Part shown: in pieces, positions 44,943 through 53,987 of the stretch | Layout of the letters: each line of letters opens with the position of its first letter | Position numbering within the stretch: the first letter of the stretch is position 1 | Origin: Planctomycetota bacterium | GTDB taxonomy: Bacteria > Planctomycetota > E44-bin39 | Length of the DNA: 64,000 bases | Reading direction: 5' to 3' | NCBI GenBank assembly: GCA_004376375.1 | Contig: SOJX01000016.1 | Coordinates: 19,924-83,923, forward strand | Notes under the pieces: model-generated | Seen by the model: only the letters and a program-made list of their open reading frames with translations | The model's database searches: none | What the model was told of the DNA's origin: nothing | Position numbers and translations under genes: made by a program

Positions 44943-46270
44943 AACGCTGCGGTCAAACCGCTGGGGCAGTTGGTGGAAAACCAGTCGCTTGTCCTGCCGA
45001 TAACAAGCTTCCCGTAGGAGCCGTCAAAGCCGAGCGGCTCGAAAGTGAAGTTGCCGCGCTTGACTTCGAGTATATTTTCAAGATGTTCTTCCGGCAGAAC
45101 GTCCGCGAGCGTTTTTTCCACCTCGCCCGCGCTTTGCTCCCAGAATTTAATCTCCGCGCCGAAAGCATCCAGTATCAGTTCGTACTGGGCCATTGCCTTT
45201 TTCGACGCCGGGTTGCTCACCCCCAGGTTGTACGCGCAGATTTCCGAAAGCGGAACCGTATGAATATACCCCTGAGCCGCGCTCAGGGTTTCAAGTTTTC
45301 GGCCGCCGCCCTGGACGCGGGAAAGCTCGAGCGTCCTCTCGAGCACGCCGACCGTCAGCTTTTTGCCGCAGATCGGGCACTTCCGGTCTCCCGGCGTAAA
45401 GTCGGGGGAAAAGCAGCACGCGACCCCGTCGTGCCCTTTTTTATCGCCGCGGTGGCCGGTGAGAAAATACCGCCCTTCCGCGGGGTTGAATTCGGCCGTA
45501 CGCACAACCGCCCGGTTCCTTATCGCGCGGATAATGCCGGCAAAGGATTTCTCCGAAACTTCGAGCGTAGTGAACTCGCGCCCAAGCCTGTGGCTTGCGC
45601 CGGAGTGGCAGTCGGAATTCGAGACAAGTGTGAACCGGTCAAGCTCGGGAATCATCCCGAGCAGTATCGGGTCGGCTGAAAGCCCGGTCTCTACCGCATG
45701 CAGGCGTGCGGTCGCCCTGCCGAAGAACTCTTCCATAGAATCGAGGTGCGGCAGGCAGCCGTAGATTCCCTGCGGCGTCATCACGTGCGCGGGAACCGCT
45801 TCGACGTTTTCATCAATATCGAGAATCGACTCGAGGCGGTCGCCGACTTCGCCCGGGTCTTTGCATTTAAGGAAAGGCCGCCCCAGTCCGAGTTTTACTC
45901 CCCAGGCCTCCAGCTTTTGGAACGCTTCCTCTGCCGAGGCAAATGAGGGAAAAAGAATGACAAGGTGAACGGAGTTTCGCCCCTTGCGGCCCGGCACGGC
46001 TGCGGTAACGATAATCTCAGTCTGGAGCGCAAAGCGCACCGTAGGGGCAAGGCATGCCTTGCCCCTACATATACTCAGGGAAAACAGGCCCGGCTCCTCT
46101 TCGCTCAGGACTTCCCGAAGATGGTTTCGCCACTCCGCATGAAGGCAGTCGCCCGTTCCGAAGACGTCGATGCCTTTCCGCTGCATCGCCTTTGCGATAT
46201 CTTCCAGCCGGATGGCGCCGACGCCGCCGGCGTGCCCGGAATGAGAATGAAGGTCTACGGAAAGGCGCAA
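44939..46270 (-). CDS. Endonuclease Q-like protein (PHP domain)
   Basis: Resembles EndoQ (TIGR00375 group), which nicks DNA 5' of deaminated bases such as uracil and hypoxanthine. The N-terminal PHP domain has DLHSHSG, DVFGTGDCLHAEW, VPAHVMTP and LVSNSDCHS, supplying the metal ligands. A zinc site CPICGKK follows near residue 320, then a helical C-terminal part. Length is 443 residues. Residues near 88-97 (RGKACLAPT) are encoded by a perfect 28-bp palindrome inserted in frame, in a region that varies in the family. The stop codon lies within another palindrome, so the C terminus may be changed. The upstream unknown gene ends two bases before its start. Confidence 0.78.
   Translation of the reverse strand: MRLSVDLHSHSGHAGGVGAIRLEDIAKAMQRKGIDVFGTGDCLHAEWRNHLREVLSEEEPGLFSLSICRGKACLAPTVRFALQTEIIVTAAVPGRKGRNSVHLVILFPSFASAEEAFQKLEAWGVKLGLGRPFLKCKDPGEVGDRLESILDIDENVEAVPAHVMTPQGIYGCLPHLDSMEEFFGRATARLHAVETGLSADPILLGMIPELDRFTLVSNSDCHSGASHRLGREFTTLEVSEKSFAGIIRAIRNRAVVRTAEFNPAEGRYFLTGHRGDKKGHDGVACCFSPDFTPGDRKCPICGKKLTVGVLERTLELSRVQGGGRKLETLSAAQGYIHTVPLSEICAYNLGVSNPASKKAMAQYELILDAFGAEIKFWEQSAGEVEKTLADVLPEEHLENILEVKRGNFTFEPLGFDGSYGKLVIGRTSDWFSTNCPSGLTAAL
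46041..46068. repeat. Perfect 28-bp GTAGGGG palindrome inside the EndoQ gene
   Basis: Identical to 37973-38000. Here it is coding and keeps the reading frame open. Confidence 0.92.
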
Positions 46271-46272
46271 GA

Positions 46273-47367
46273 CTATCCCCTCGGGTAGCTCGATTCGGGA
46301 AAAAGGAAATCTTCCAACGGAGGCGGCTCTACGACAAGGTCAAGCATGGCGCCGTACTCGGTCGTGGCGAACGCCGGGTACTCATCCGGGTGACTGGCCG
46401 GCAGGATAATTGTAAGCTCTCCCCTGTCCCGCCGCCTGCACGGCTTCAGGCCGTGGGCGACCAGAACGGGCTCAACAATCTCGGTCCGCACGCGCACGCG
46501 GGGCGGAACAGCCTTCGCCAGTCTGAAAAAGCCGCCTTTCACTTTCGGAAGCGGCTTGCGCCCGAAAAACAGATACAGCATCCCTTCCCGCCGGGAAACC
46601 GCGGCGAACGCGGGCAGCTCGCGTGACTCGAATTTCAGGTCCTCTACGGCCTCGCGCATCGCGTCCGCCTGGCCAATTTCATCGCCGAACGGGTAATCCC
46701 TGATTGAATAATCCTCCCGCAACTGCTCGCGCAGGGCCTTCATGGCGATTGCCGCTTTCGCCGCCTCGCCCTCGTAGCCGCAGGTCGCGTCAAACCGGGT
46801 CCCCAGCGAATACCAGTTCGCAAGCGCCACCATGACCGGTCCGTCCGGCGTCTTTGCAGGCACGGGAAAATACCAGCTATGCTCGCGAAGCGTGCCGCGG
46901 ACCATCTCAACCGCCGGCCCGCGGATGGGTACAACGCGCAATTTCATCGCCATCTCGTCCGACTTTTTTCTTAGTATCGCATCGTCGCTGTGACGCGGCT
47001 CCAGAAGCGGTCTCAGCGTCTCGGCCCTGTCATGGTATATACCGCGGAGTGTACGCGGCAAACGCATGCGGCGCGCGCCCTCGCTTCGGCCGTGGGCGCC
47101 GGCGACGTTTTCAATTACCACGCACTTCCTGTCGCTTCTCAGGTCAGGGACAAATCCGAGGATTTCATATCGCGTCCTGCGCTCGCCCAGACCGTCGACG
47201 TAATCCGTCTCAATGCGAAAAAGGGCTTCGCCTTTATCACGCACAAGAAATTCGCCGGCATATGCGCGGGAAAGGGAAACTCCCGTGAGCGCCTCCGGAA
47301 AACCGGCCGAAGCGGTAAGAAGCTTTTCAGTAGGAAAACAGGCGATAAACGGCTGAAGCTCAGGCAT
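46273..47367 (-). CDS. Conserved-looking protein of unknown function
   Basis: A 364-residue soluble protein that I cannot assign. It starts MPELQPFIACFPTEK and has no signal peptide or membrane segment. The middle carries IENVAGAHGRSEGARR and ETLRPLLEPRHSDDAIL, faintly like DUF1015 proteins, and the C-terminal half is rich in Arg and Glu. ATG 47367 is chosen over 47499 because a minus-strand promoter lies at 47394-47422 and GAGGGG precedes this ATG. It probably forms an operon with the EndoQ-like gene, so a link to DNA repair is possible but unproven. Confidence 0.6.
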   Translation of the reverse strand: MPELQPFIACFPTEKLLTASAGFPEALTGVSLSRAYAGEFLVRDKGEALFRIETDYVDGLGERRTRYEILGFVPDLRSDRKCVVIENVAGAHGRSEGARRMRLPRTLRGIYHDRAETLRPLLEPRHSDDAILRKKSDEMAMKLRVVPIRGPAVEMVRGTLREHSWYFPVPAKTPDGPVMVALANWYSLGTRFDATCGYEGEAAKAAIAMKALREQLREDYSIRDYPFGDEIGQADAMREAVEDLKFESRELPAFAAVSRREGMLYLFFGRKPLPKVKGGFFRLAKAVPPRVRVRTEIVEPVLVAHGLKPCRRRDRGELTIILPASHPDEYPAFATTEYGAMLDLVVEPPPLEDFLFPESSYPRG

Positions 47368-47393
47368 GGACCCCTCTTTATCGGGTGGTCCAT

Positions 47394-47422
47394 AATATAC
47401 CTTTGGAAAAACCAACCCGCAA
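47394..47422 (-). promoter_or_regulatory. Promoter of the unknown gene / EndoQ operon
   Basis: On the minus strand: TTGCGG, a 17-bp spacer and TATATT, about 27 bp before the start at 47367. Confidence 0.6.
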
Positions 47423-47481
47423 GGCTTTTCACGTAATTTGCACCCGCCGAACAGCATATATTGCCTGAATCGGAACAATGC

Positions 47482-47510
47482 TTGCTTTTTAGATACCAAC
47501 GCTGTAAAAT
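47482..47510 (+). promoter_or_regulatory. Promoter of the MoxR gene
   Basis: TTGCTT, a 17-bp spacer and TAAAAT, divergent from the promoter at 47394-47422. Confidence 0.6.
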
Positions 47511-47557
47511 CTCAAACGTATGTAAATACAGGAAAAACGACTTCGGGAAGGAATCCG

Positions 47558-48634
47558 ATGACGACAATCACCGCGGACGAAAAAGCGCTTGTGAAGAAAA
47601 TCGAAGGCGCCTACAACGCGCTCAGGGAAGCGCTTTCGACGAAAATCGTCGGCCAGGAAGCCGTACTCGAGGAGCTTTTAATCGCGCTCTTCTCGGGCGG
47701 GCACTGCCTCCTCGTCGGCGTGCCGGGGCTTGCCAAGACGCTCATGATAAGGTCGACGGCGGAGCTTCTCGACCTCGATTTCCGCCGCATTCAGTTCACG
47801 CCCGACCTCATGCCGTCCGACATCACCGGCACCGAGGTCATCGGCGAAGACCCGGAGACGGGCGAGCGCGGCTTTCACTTCCTGGACGGCCCGATATTTT
47901 CAAACATCATTCTCGCGGACGAGATCAACCGCTCCACCCCGAAGACGCAGGCCGCGCTCATGGAGGCGATGGAGGAAGCGCAGGTAACCGTAGGCGGCGT
48001 GCGCCACGTCCTCGCACAGCCGTTTTTCGTGCTCGCGACGCAGAACCCGATCGAGCAGGAAGGCACCTACCCCCTGCCGACCGCGCAGCTCGACCGGTTC
48101 ATGTTCAACGTCTATGTCGACTACCCCGACTTCGAGGAAGAGCGCCGCATTATAAAACTCACGACGACGAACTACGACGCGGACCTGAAGATCCTGCTGT
48201 CAAGGGATGAAATAAACGAGGCAATCGCGCTTATCCGCCGCCTTTCCGTGCCGGAAGATATAATGAAGTACGCCACCCACTTCGCACGGTTTACGCGCAC
48301 GAAAGAGCCCGGCAGTCCGTCATTCACCAAGGAATGGGTCAAGTGGGGGGCCAGCCCGCGCGCGGCCCAGGCGCTTATCTTCGGCGGAAAAGCGCGCGCG
48401 ATGCTCAGCGGACGCATGACGCCGAATCACGCGGACGTTCGCGCGCTTGCGCCGGCCGTGCTGAGGCACCGGATCATAACAAGCTTCCACGCCGACGCCG
48501 AAGGGGTGACGACCGACGACATCGTCGATCAGCTGATACAGTTCATCCCCGCGCCCGACTTCGAACCGATGCCGGAAAGCAAGCAGAAAACTTTTATGGA
48601 AAAGGTTATCGCGTTCTTCAGGAAAAGTGATTAG
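47558..48634 (+). CDS. MoxR-family AAA+ ATPase
   Basis: A 358-residue AAA+ ATPase. Walker A is GVPGLAKT, Walker B is IILADEINR, sensor 1 lies in LATQNPIEQEGTYPLP, and a C-terminal lid follows. MoxR proteins act as chaperones that insert metal or assemble complexes, usually next to genes for von Willebrand A or DUF58 proteins; none is adjacent here. ATG 47558 has GGAAGGAA upstream; the longer frame from 47438 crosses the promoter. Confidence 0.92.
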   Translation: MTTITADEKALVKKIEGAYNALREALSTKIVGQEAVLEELLIALFSGGHCLLVGVPGLAKTLMIRSTAELLDLDFRRIQFTPDLMPSDITGTEVIGEDPETGERGFHFLDGPIFSNIILADEINRSTPKTQAALMEAMEEAQVTVGGVRHVLAQPFFVLATQNPIEQEGTYPLPTAQLDRFMFNVYVDYPDFEEERRIIKLTTTNYDADLKILLSRDEINEAIALIRRLSVPEDIMKYATHFARFTRTKEPGSPSFTKEWVKWGASPRAAQALIFGGKARAMLSGRMTPNHADVRALAPAVLRHRIITSFHADAEGVTTDDIVDQLIQFIPAPDFEPMPESKQKTFMEKVIAFFRKSD

Positions 48635-48653
48635 GCTGTAAACTGGAGTCGGT

Positions 48654-48747
48654 AGTTAAAAGTTAAAAGTTTTAAGTAATAAGTTAATAAAAACATAATC
48701 AAAACTGCTTTTTAACTTTTAACTTACAACTTATAACTTTAAACTTT
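48654..48747. repeat. Facing heptamer arrays (AAAAGTT / AACTTTT)
   Basis: Left arm AGTTAAA/AGTTTTA units, an AT-rich core and a right arm of five TTTTAACT/TATAACTT units. Confidence 0.8.
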
Positions 48748-48791
48748 TGCCAAGTTCCTTCTCCTTATTTTTCTTTTCTTCCTTTCATACT

Positions 48792-49793
48792 TCAGCCTTC
48801 ATCCTTTTTACTTTCTTCTTCTTCTTCCGCTGTACCGCTTGTCTCGTTGTTTTTTGCCTTTGCCAGCCAGTCGTCGACGCGCGAATCGGTGCCTTCGAGC
48901 GACTTGTACTTGTTGTAGTGGAATATCGCCTGCTTGAAATCTTTTTTGAAATCCTGGTAGACCAGTCCTATTTCCAGGTGGGTTTCGAGGTTCTCCCCGT
49001 CCACCAGGAGGACTTTCTTGAAATGGCGTAGAGCCTTTGGAAACTGCTTGCGCAGAACCGCGACCCGGCCCATAAGGTAGTTCGCCTCCACATGGTCGGG
49101 CTCGATGCGCAGCGCCTGGACAAGCTGCTCGGCCGCTTTCGTGTACCTGCCGTCCTCGATGTAAACGTCGGCCAGCGCCGCGTAAGCGTCCGTATAGTCC
49201 GAATCGAGCCGAATACTCTCCTCGAAAGCCTTGACGGCGTCTTTGAAGCGGCTGCGGCCGAGCCCGAGGCATGCCATACCGCGCAGGAATTCAAGCTCCG
49301 CGGTCGCGCCCGCCGTTTTCTTGCCGTTCAGCAGAGTATTTTCCGCTTCCTTGTATTCTTCTTTCAGAATCTGCGCGCGGCCGAGCGCGGCATAGGCTTC
49401 CGGCATATCGGGTTTCGCCTTCTTCAGCGCCTCGAACTCCTTGACGGCATCGTCCAGGCGTTCCTGTGAAATATAGAACTCGCCCAGGTGGAGCCTCGCC
49501 TTGTGAAACTTGGAGTCGCATTCAATAGCTTTTTTATAAGCCTTTTCAGCCGCGTCGGGGTCCTCGTTCAGCTCCGCTATGAAACCGCTGAGGTCATGCG
49601 CCTTCGCGTTGTTCGGGTCCGCCTTCAACGCTTTCACGATTTCGGCCGCGGCCGCGCTCACCTTTTCATCGATAAGGTACTGCTCTGCGGCATCGATGTA
49701 TTTCTGGGCGTCGGCGGCGTACGCGCGAACACCATTCAAAAGAACAAATGTGAATACGGCCAATACGGCAATCAACCGGCACATCGTATTCAT
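48792..49793 (-). CDS. Exported TPR-repeat protein
   Basis: A 333-residue protein with a signal peptide (MNTMCRLIAVLAVFTFVLLNGVRAYA) and about eight tetratricopeptide repeats, for instance AEQYLIDEKVSAAAAEIVKA, KAHDLSGFIAELNEDPDAAE and HFKKVLLVDGENLETHLEIG. TPR superhelices hold protein partners, probably periplasmic here. The C terminus is acidic (EEEEESKKDEG). I use the ATG at 49793 because the longer frame adds 26 charged residues before the signal peptide. Its partner is unknown. Confidence 0.85.
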   Translation of the reverse strand: MNTMCRLIAVLAVFTFVLLNGVRAYAADAQKYIDAAEQYLIDEKVSAAAAEIVKALKADPNNAKAHDLSGFIAELNEDPDAAEKAYKKAIECDSKFHKARLHLGEFYISQERLDDAVKEFEALKKAKPDMPEAYAALGRAQILKEEYKEAENTLLNGKKTAGATAELEFLRGMACLGLGRSRFKDAVKAFEESIRLDSDYTDAYAALADVYIEDGRYTKAAEQLVQALRIEPDHVEANYLMGRVAVLRKQFPKALRHFKKVLLVDGENLETHLEIGLVYQDFKKDFKQAIFHYNKYKSLEGTDSRVDDWLAKAKNNETSGTAEEEEESKKDEG

Positions 49794-49900
49794 TATCCTG
49801 CTCCGTTTGCGTCGATGCCATAAAAGAAGAACAGAGAAGTTCGACTTCTCTTTTCTATCAGGTTTGCACATAATTGCAACAATTTTTCCCGGGTTTTCCT

Positions 49901-50563
49901 CTAACGCTGGCGCTCGCGGTCGCCTCTCTGGCGCTGCCCGGAAAAGCGCTGGCGGCGGTGGCGCTTCATGCGCTCTCTCAGCAGTCGGCGGATTCGCTTG
50001 AGCCGCCGCTTGAGCTTGTCCAGGTCCGCGTCTCCACGCGAACGCAGGTAACGGCGCAGGCGTTCCCGAAACGGGTTATCACGCCCGGTTTTCGGACGCT
50101 GCCGGTCATCGCCGACGTTCGGCCGCCTTACGCGCCTGCGGATTCTGTCGCGGACCTTTTCCCGCCATTTGCGTGCGTCTTCCGCGAGTCTCTCGCGGCG
50201 CTCGCGCAGTCTTTCTTCCATCGCCTTTTTACGCTCATCGGCGCGCGCCCTAGATTCTTCCCGCTTACGCTCGCGCTCGGCCTCGCGATCGAGCTTTGCT
50301 CTCTCTTTCTCGGATTCGCGCTGGCGTTTTTCTTCTTCTTCCGCCTTGCGCCTACGTTCACGCGGGCTTTCTTCGCCGCGGGGCCTTTCTCTAGTACCCT
50401 CACGCCTGCCGCCGCGGCCGCCGCCGCCGCGGTCTCCGCGGCCCATGCCTCCGCGGCCACCACGACCGCCGCCGTCGCCTTCATCGCCGGCAAATGCAAC
50501 ATCCAGCCCCGGCATCCAGAGCATGGCTGCAATAACAACGGTCAGGAAATATATGCATTTCAT
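49901..50563 (-). CDS. Exported Arg/Glu-rich protein with RGG-like region
   Basis: A 220-residue protein with a clear signal peptide ending DVAFA. Residues about 26-58 are GGRGGRGGMGRGDRGGG-type repeats like RNA-binding RGG boxes. The rest is a highly charged Arg/Glu/Lys region of long predicted helix or coiled coil, Arg-rich at the C terminus. GGAGG lies 6 nt upstream of the ATG, and a run of in-frame codons without stop supports coding. I do not know the family. Such a polycationic exported protein might bind envelope polyanions. Confidence 0.65.
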   Translation of the reverse strand: MKCIYFLTVVIAAMLWMPGLDVAFAGDEGDGGGRGGRGGMGRGDRGGGGRGGRREGTRERPRGEESPRERRRKAEEEEKRQRESEKERAKLDREAERERKREESRARADERKKAMEERLRERRERLAEDARKWREKVRDRIRRRVRRPNVGDDRQRPKTGRDNPFRERLRRYLRSRGDADLDKLKRRLKRIRRLLRERMKRHRRQRFSGQRQRGDRERQR

Positions 50564-50749
50564 AGAGTCCTCCGTATACTTTCATTGCATAATCTATCCA
50601 GTATTCTATCTTGCAAAACGCATTCCCTGCAAGAATAATTTCACCTCAGCCCACAACTGTCTTACAGTAAGGGAGATAGAACAGCCGGCCTTTTCAGCAC
50701 ATGAACAAGCAATGTCAACAAGATTTACGTTTGTCAAACCTTATTTCCT

Positions 50750-51035
50750 CTTTCCCTCTTCCCCTCTTCCCCTATTCTCCTCTTCTCTTGTTCCCTCGTT
50801 ACCTTGTTACCTTGTCACCTTTTATCGCCCGCCGGTCAAGCCCGGCGGCTAAATGACAGGCATGAATGACCTATTTACTTTTTTTCTTTTTTTCTTTTCC
50901 TCTTTTCTTCTTTTCATCCTTTCCTCTCTTCCTCTTTTCCCCTCTTCCCCTCTTCTCTTTTCATCCTTCATCCTTCATCCTTCATACTTTCTTCCCTTGT
51001 TCCCTTGTTCCCTTGTTACCTTATCCCCTTTTGAT
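50750..51035. repeat. Pyrimidine-rich degenerate array (TTCCTCTT / TTCCCCTC / CATCCTT)
   Basis: Almost 290 bp of C/T-rich 7-8-bp units, including CCTTGTTA and CATCCTT blocks, interrupted at about 50825-50855 by a TTTAGCCGCCG-type hairpin. The remaining part of the gap (50564-50749) shows no gene. Confidence 0.7.
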
Positions 51036-52533
51036 GGATGAATTGTGCAATCATATCTGAGATAAGCATGGCGCCTTTATCGCTATGGTGGCAGCAATCG
51101 ATAAAATAGACAGCTTTACGCGGCATCAGTTTTTCCAGGTCCAGCAAAGGAGTCCCGGTTTCCTTTGCAAGTTTTCTCCGATCTTTATTTAAATCGGCAA
51201 TAGCCTGAGCGGCATTCTCGGCCGAAACGCCGGGAGCATATCCATGCAAGAGGCCGTCAATCTTTTCCGAGATTTCCTGCGGGTATTCCCCTCCCCGTGC
51301 AAGCGCGAACGTGCATAGCACCGGCCGCCCGCCGGCCTCGCGAACAGCGCTCAGAAGCTTTCTCATATGACCCTTTGCGGTCTCTCTGGCTTCTTTACTC
51401 AGTTCAGGCTCCCACTTCCGGCGCGCTTGCGGCCTGGCCAGGATTCGCATTGCCGCAAGGTTCAGAAAACGCACAACGGCAAGCTTCCGGCAGAGAGCAT
51501 ATACGCCGCGCTCATCTTTCTTCTCCACCCACGGCAGACCGAGATGCGAGTAGTCTTCACGCAGGTCTGGAGAAAAAAGATACTTCAACTCGTTAATACC
51601 GTGATATATCACGACAACGTCGGGTCTGGAAGCAGACACGCGCGATGAAAAATTCAGATATGAAGTATAACCGGTATAGCCCGGCACCGCCGCGTCAATA
51701 ACTTCGAAATCCTTCGCCGGATAATACTTCTTCAGCGCAGGCCCCAGGAAGCGCGGGAAACCGCGAAAAGCCGCTGACCCGCCGAGGCATACGACGCGCG
51801 TTTTTCCGGCAGGAGCGAGCCCGGAATGCCTTAGCGGATCGAAAACAATGGGATAGTCGGGGAACGCCTCCGGGTTGAGAATAAAACCGACCTGAGGGTG
51901 CCGCAGACGGCCCGGGGCCCGGTTTTCAAGGCGGCGGTGCGCCCATTTCTCATGGCGGAGGCGCTCTTCCTCTTCGACGAAAAAAGTGTGGCGGAAATGG
52001 CCGCGCAGGAGCATTTCGGGTGAATCCGGAAAAATCGAGCCGGCAAATATGCGGAGTAAAATCTCGGCGGCTGCAAAGGCGACTACCAGGGAAAAAACTA
52101 TTTTATGGCGCAGGCGAATCCTCCCGCCGTCACGGCTGCGGTCCACCAGACCGAGCATCCTGAAGCCGAGAAACGCCGTCACCACGGCGGCGACAAGAGC
52201 CGGGTCGCCATTAAGAAAAGGCAGCCCGTCGAAAACCGCGGCAAAGAAAAAACCAAACGACCATGCGAAACAGTTAACTGTAAAAAGAATCAACAACACA
52301 CTCGCGGGCCGTTCGAGTTCGAAAATGGTTCGGGAAATACGCCCGGCAAGGAAAAACAGGAGAAGTGCAAAACCGGCGCTTGCGGCACACGCCGCGGCGA
52401 CAAGCGCGCGCCCGGGGAAAAAGCCGCCCGGGCCCGCCGGTCTTGTTAAAAAGAAAATCAGAAATGCGGCCAAAGCCACTGCGGCTGCCGCAAACATGAT
52501 TCGCAGACTTCGCGCGGATGGGTTTTTATTCAC
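51016..52533 (-). CDS. Membrane-anchored SGNH/GDSL hydrolase-like protein
   Basis: A 505-residue protein. Four hydrophobic segments occupy the N-terminal 155 residues. The extracytoplasmic SGNH hydrolase domain follows: the nucleophile Ser is in VCLGGSAAF, the block III residues in YHGINELKY, and the catalytic Asp-His pair in IDCCHHSDKG. This fits an esterase or acyltransferase-type enzyme acting on a cell-envelope glycan or lipid. The C terminus runs into the pyrimidine-rich repeat. No neighbouring polysaccharide genes define the substrate. Confidence 0.8.
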   Translation of the reverse strand: MNKNPSARSLRIMFAAAAVALAAFLIFFLTRPAGPGGFFPGRALVAAACAASAGFALLLFFLAGRISRTIFELERPASVLLILFTVNCFAWSFGFFFAAVFDGLPFLNGDPALVAAVVTAFLGFRMLGLVDRSRDGGRIRLRHKIVFSLVVAFAAAEILLRIFAGSIFPDSPEMLLRGHFRHTFFVEEEERLRHEKWAHRRLENRAPGRLRHPQVGFILNPEAFPDYPIVFDPLRHSGLAPAGKTRVVCLGGSAAFRGFPRFLGPALKKYYPAKDFEVIDAAVPGYTGYTSYLNFSSRVSASRPDVVVIYHGINELKYLFSPDLREDYSHLGLPWVEKKDERGVYALCRKLAVVRFLNLAAMRILARPQARRKWEPELSKEARETAKGHMRKLLSAVREAGGRPVLCTFALARGGEYPQEISEKIDGLLHGYAPGVSAENAAQAIADLNKDRRKLAKETGTPLLDLEKLMPRKAVYFIDCCHHSDKGAMLISDMIAQFIHQKGIR

Positions 52534-52538
52534 TTCAG

Positions 52539-52694
52539 TTATTCGGTTCTTCGGTTCTTCGGTTCTTTGGTTCTTTGGTTCGTCGGTTCTTCGGTTCGTC
52601 GGTTCGTCGGTTGTTCGGTTGTTCGGTTATTCGGTTATTCGGTTATTCGGTTATATTTATTAAGACTCGCGCAGCAAGCTGCGCCGCTAAATAT
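52539..52694. repeat. Composite element (longest copy): octamer array, core, GC hairpin
   Basis: About fourteen GGTTCTTC/GGTTCGTC/GGTTATTC units, then GGTTATATTTATTAAGAC, then GCGCAGC-AA-GCTGCGC followed by CGCTAAAT. A short array (CATACTT, CCTTGTTT) follows to about 52785. Confidence 0.9.
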
Positions 52695-52787
52695 ATTTTT
52701 CCCATTCCTTATCCTTGTTTTTCTTTTCTTCCTTTCAGCCTTTATCCTTCATACTTCATACTTGTTTCCTTGTTCCCCTATCCCTCA

Positions 52788-53909
52788 TTAATTGGTATGT
52801 TTCTTATAGCTTTCGACCAGGCGTTCCTCGGCTGCATCAATTATACGAAGCACCTCATCCGACCGCGACCGCCACTCTTCAACCGTCACCGGCCAGGGAG
52901 CCGCTTCGGACAGGGGTTCGGCGACGATTTCGAAAAAGCGCCGAATCCCACCGCGCATCACTTCGCGATATCCCGCGGCCCAGTCCGACGCCGCAATCGA
53001 CTTCAGTGCCTCCGACGGATCGAGGTCGCCCGAGCGCCTGGCAAAGGCGGGTCCGTCCTCGAAACCGGACATGGCGGATACGAACCACGAGAAACGATAC
53101 TTGACGAGCAGCCTCTCCCAGTAAAGCGTGGTGGACTTATCCTTCGCGATGCGATAGCCGATAACGCAGCCGAGCGCACCGAGGATGCGATGTATCTGAT
53201 TGCGGTCCTGGAGGAGTTTTTCAGGCGCGACGTCTGCAGACTCCCGCAGGCGCGTCTCTATTTCGGCCGGGACATCGGGCGAGAAGGAGCATAAGGCGGG
53301 CACCGGGTCGTATGCAAGCGCAAAACATCCGTAGAGATATGCCCTGAAATTCCGCCATGCCGCATCATCCGGTTTTCTCAGAAACCGCGGGAGCGCGGAA
53401 AGCCAGCCAAGCCTTTCCCTGAGGCTGCCGGGATGCGCCGAATAGCAATCGCACACCCCGGCCTTCAGGAAGTAATATTTCACGGCCCCCGCGAAAAACG
53501 CTTCCCAGTTTTCTTTCCCCGCGAGCCCTCCCAGGTATTCCCGGAATTTTTCATCGGCAAGGTCGAGCCGCCTGAAGATTGCCGCCGCGCGGTCCTGCAG
53601 CTCATACGGCGCGGCCTTGTTGGAAAAGGCGCTGTAGCGCCGCCGCCCCGTAACCTTCGACCACACTTCACCGGATATGAAGGTCCCGAACGCCACGCCG
53701 TTCCTGCGCAGAAACGTATCGGTTTCGAGATCGGAGTTATAAAAAAGTACGCGCTTTACATCGTGCGCGGTCCGGTCTTTTCCGGCCACCATTTCGGAAG
53801 GGAAATCCGCCTGCGCCATTGCCGCGCAATGGCGCCAGTAAGCGCATTTGACGAGCTGGAAAAGGTGCTCCAGTTTACGCATAACCATCCATTGAAGCAG
53901 TAACTGCAC
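52788..53909 (-). CDS. Protein of unknown function
   Basis: A 373-residue soluble, mainly helical protein that I do not recognise. It is rich in Trp, Arg and Glu, with Cys residues around VCDCYSAHPG. No signal peptide, membrane segment or enzyme motif is evident. Possible starts are GTG 53909, ATG 53888 and ATG 53882, none with a good ribosome site; a TATAAT box about 20 bp upstream supports a short leader. Codon use matches neighbours, so it is probably real and native. Confidence 0.6.
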   Translation of the reverse strand: MQLLLQWMVMRKLEHLFQLVKCAYWRHCAAMAQADFPSEMVAGKDRTAHDVKRVLFYNSDLETDTFLRRNGVAFGTFISGEVWSKVTGRRRYSAFSNKAAPYELQDRAAAIFRRLDLADEKFREYLGGLAGKENWEAFFAGAVKYYFLKAGVCDCYSAHPGSLRERLGWLSALPRFLRKPDDAAWRNFRAYLYGCFALAYDPVPALCSFSPDVPAEIETRLRESADVAPEKLLQDRNQIHRILGALGCVIGYRIAKDKSTTLYWERLLVKYRFSWFVSAMSGFEDGPAFARRSGDLDPSEALKSIAASDWAAGYREVMRGGIRRFFEIVAEPLSEAAPWPVTVEEWRSRSDEVLRIIDAAEERLVESYKKHTN

Positions 53910-53987
53910 TTATATTGATTCTATTATAACCCGGCCTTAGCGCCAACAAAAAACCCCGCCGTAATCGCCCAAAAGTATTGAAAACCC

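Noticed and set aside
44821..45003. 60-codon frame with repeated AGLRPTRIW peptides
   Set aside because: Created by three tandem palindromes; no start signal, and it runs into the EndoQ gene on the other strand.
49874..50638. Hydrophobic open frames on the plus strand across the Arg/Glu-rich protein gene
   Set aside because: The reversed strand of Arg/Glu codons reads as Leu/Ala/Ser. The minus-strand gene has the signal peptide and ribosome site.
52539..52660. Octamer arrays as a possible CRISPR array
   Set aside because: Units are 8 bp with no unique spacers, and no cas genes are present.
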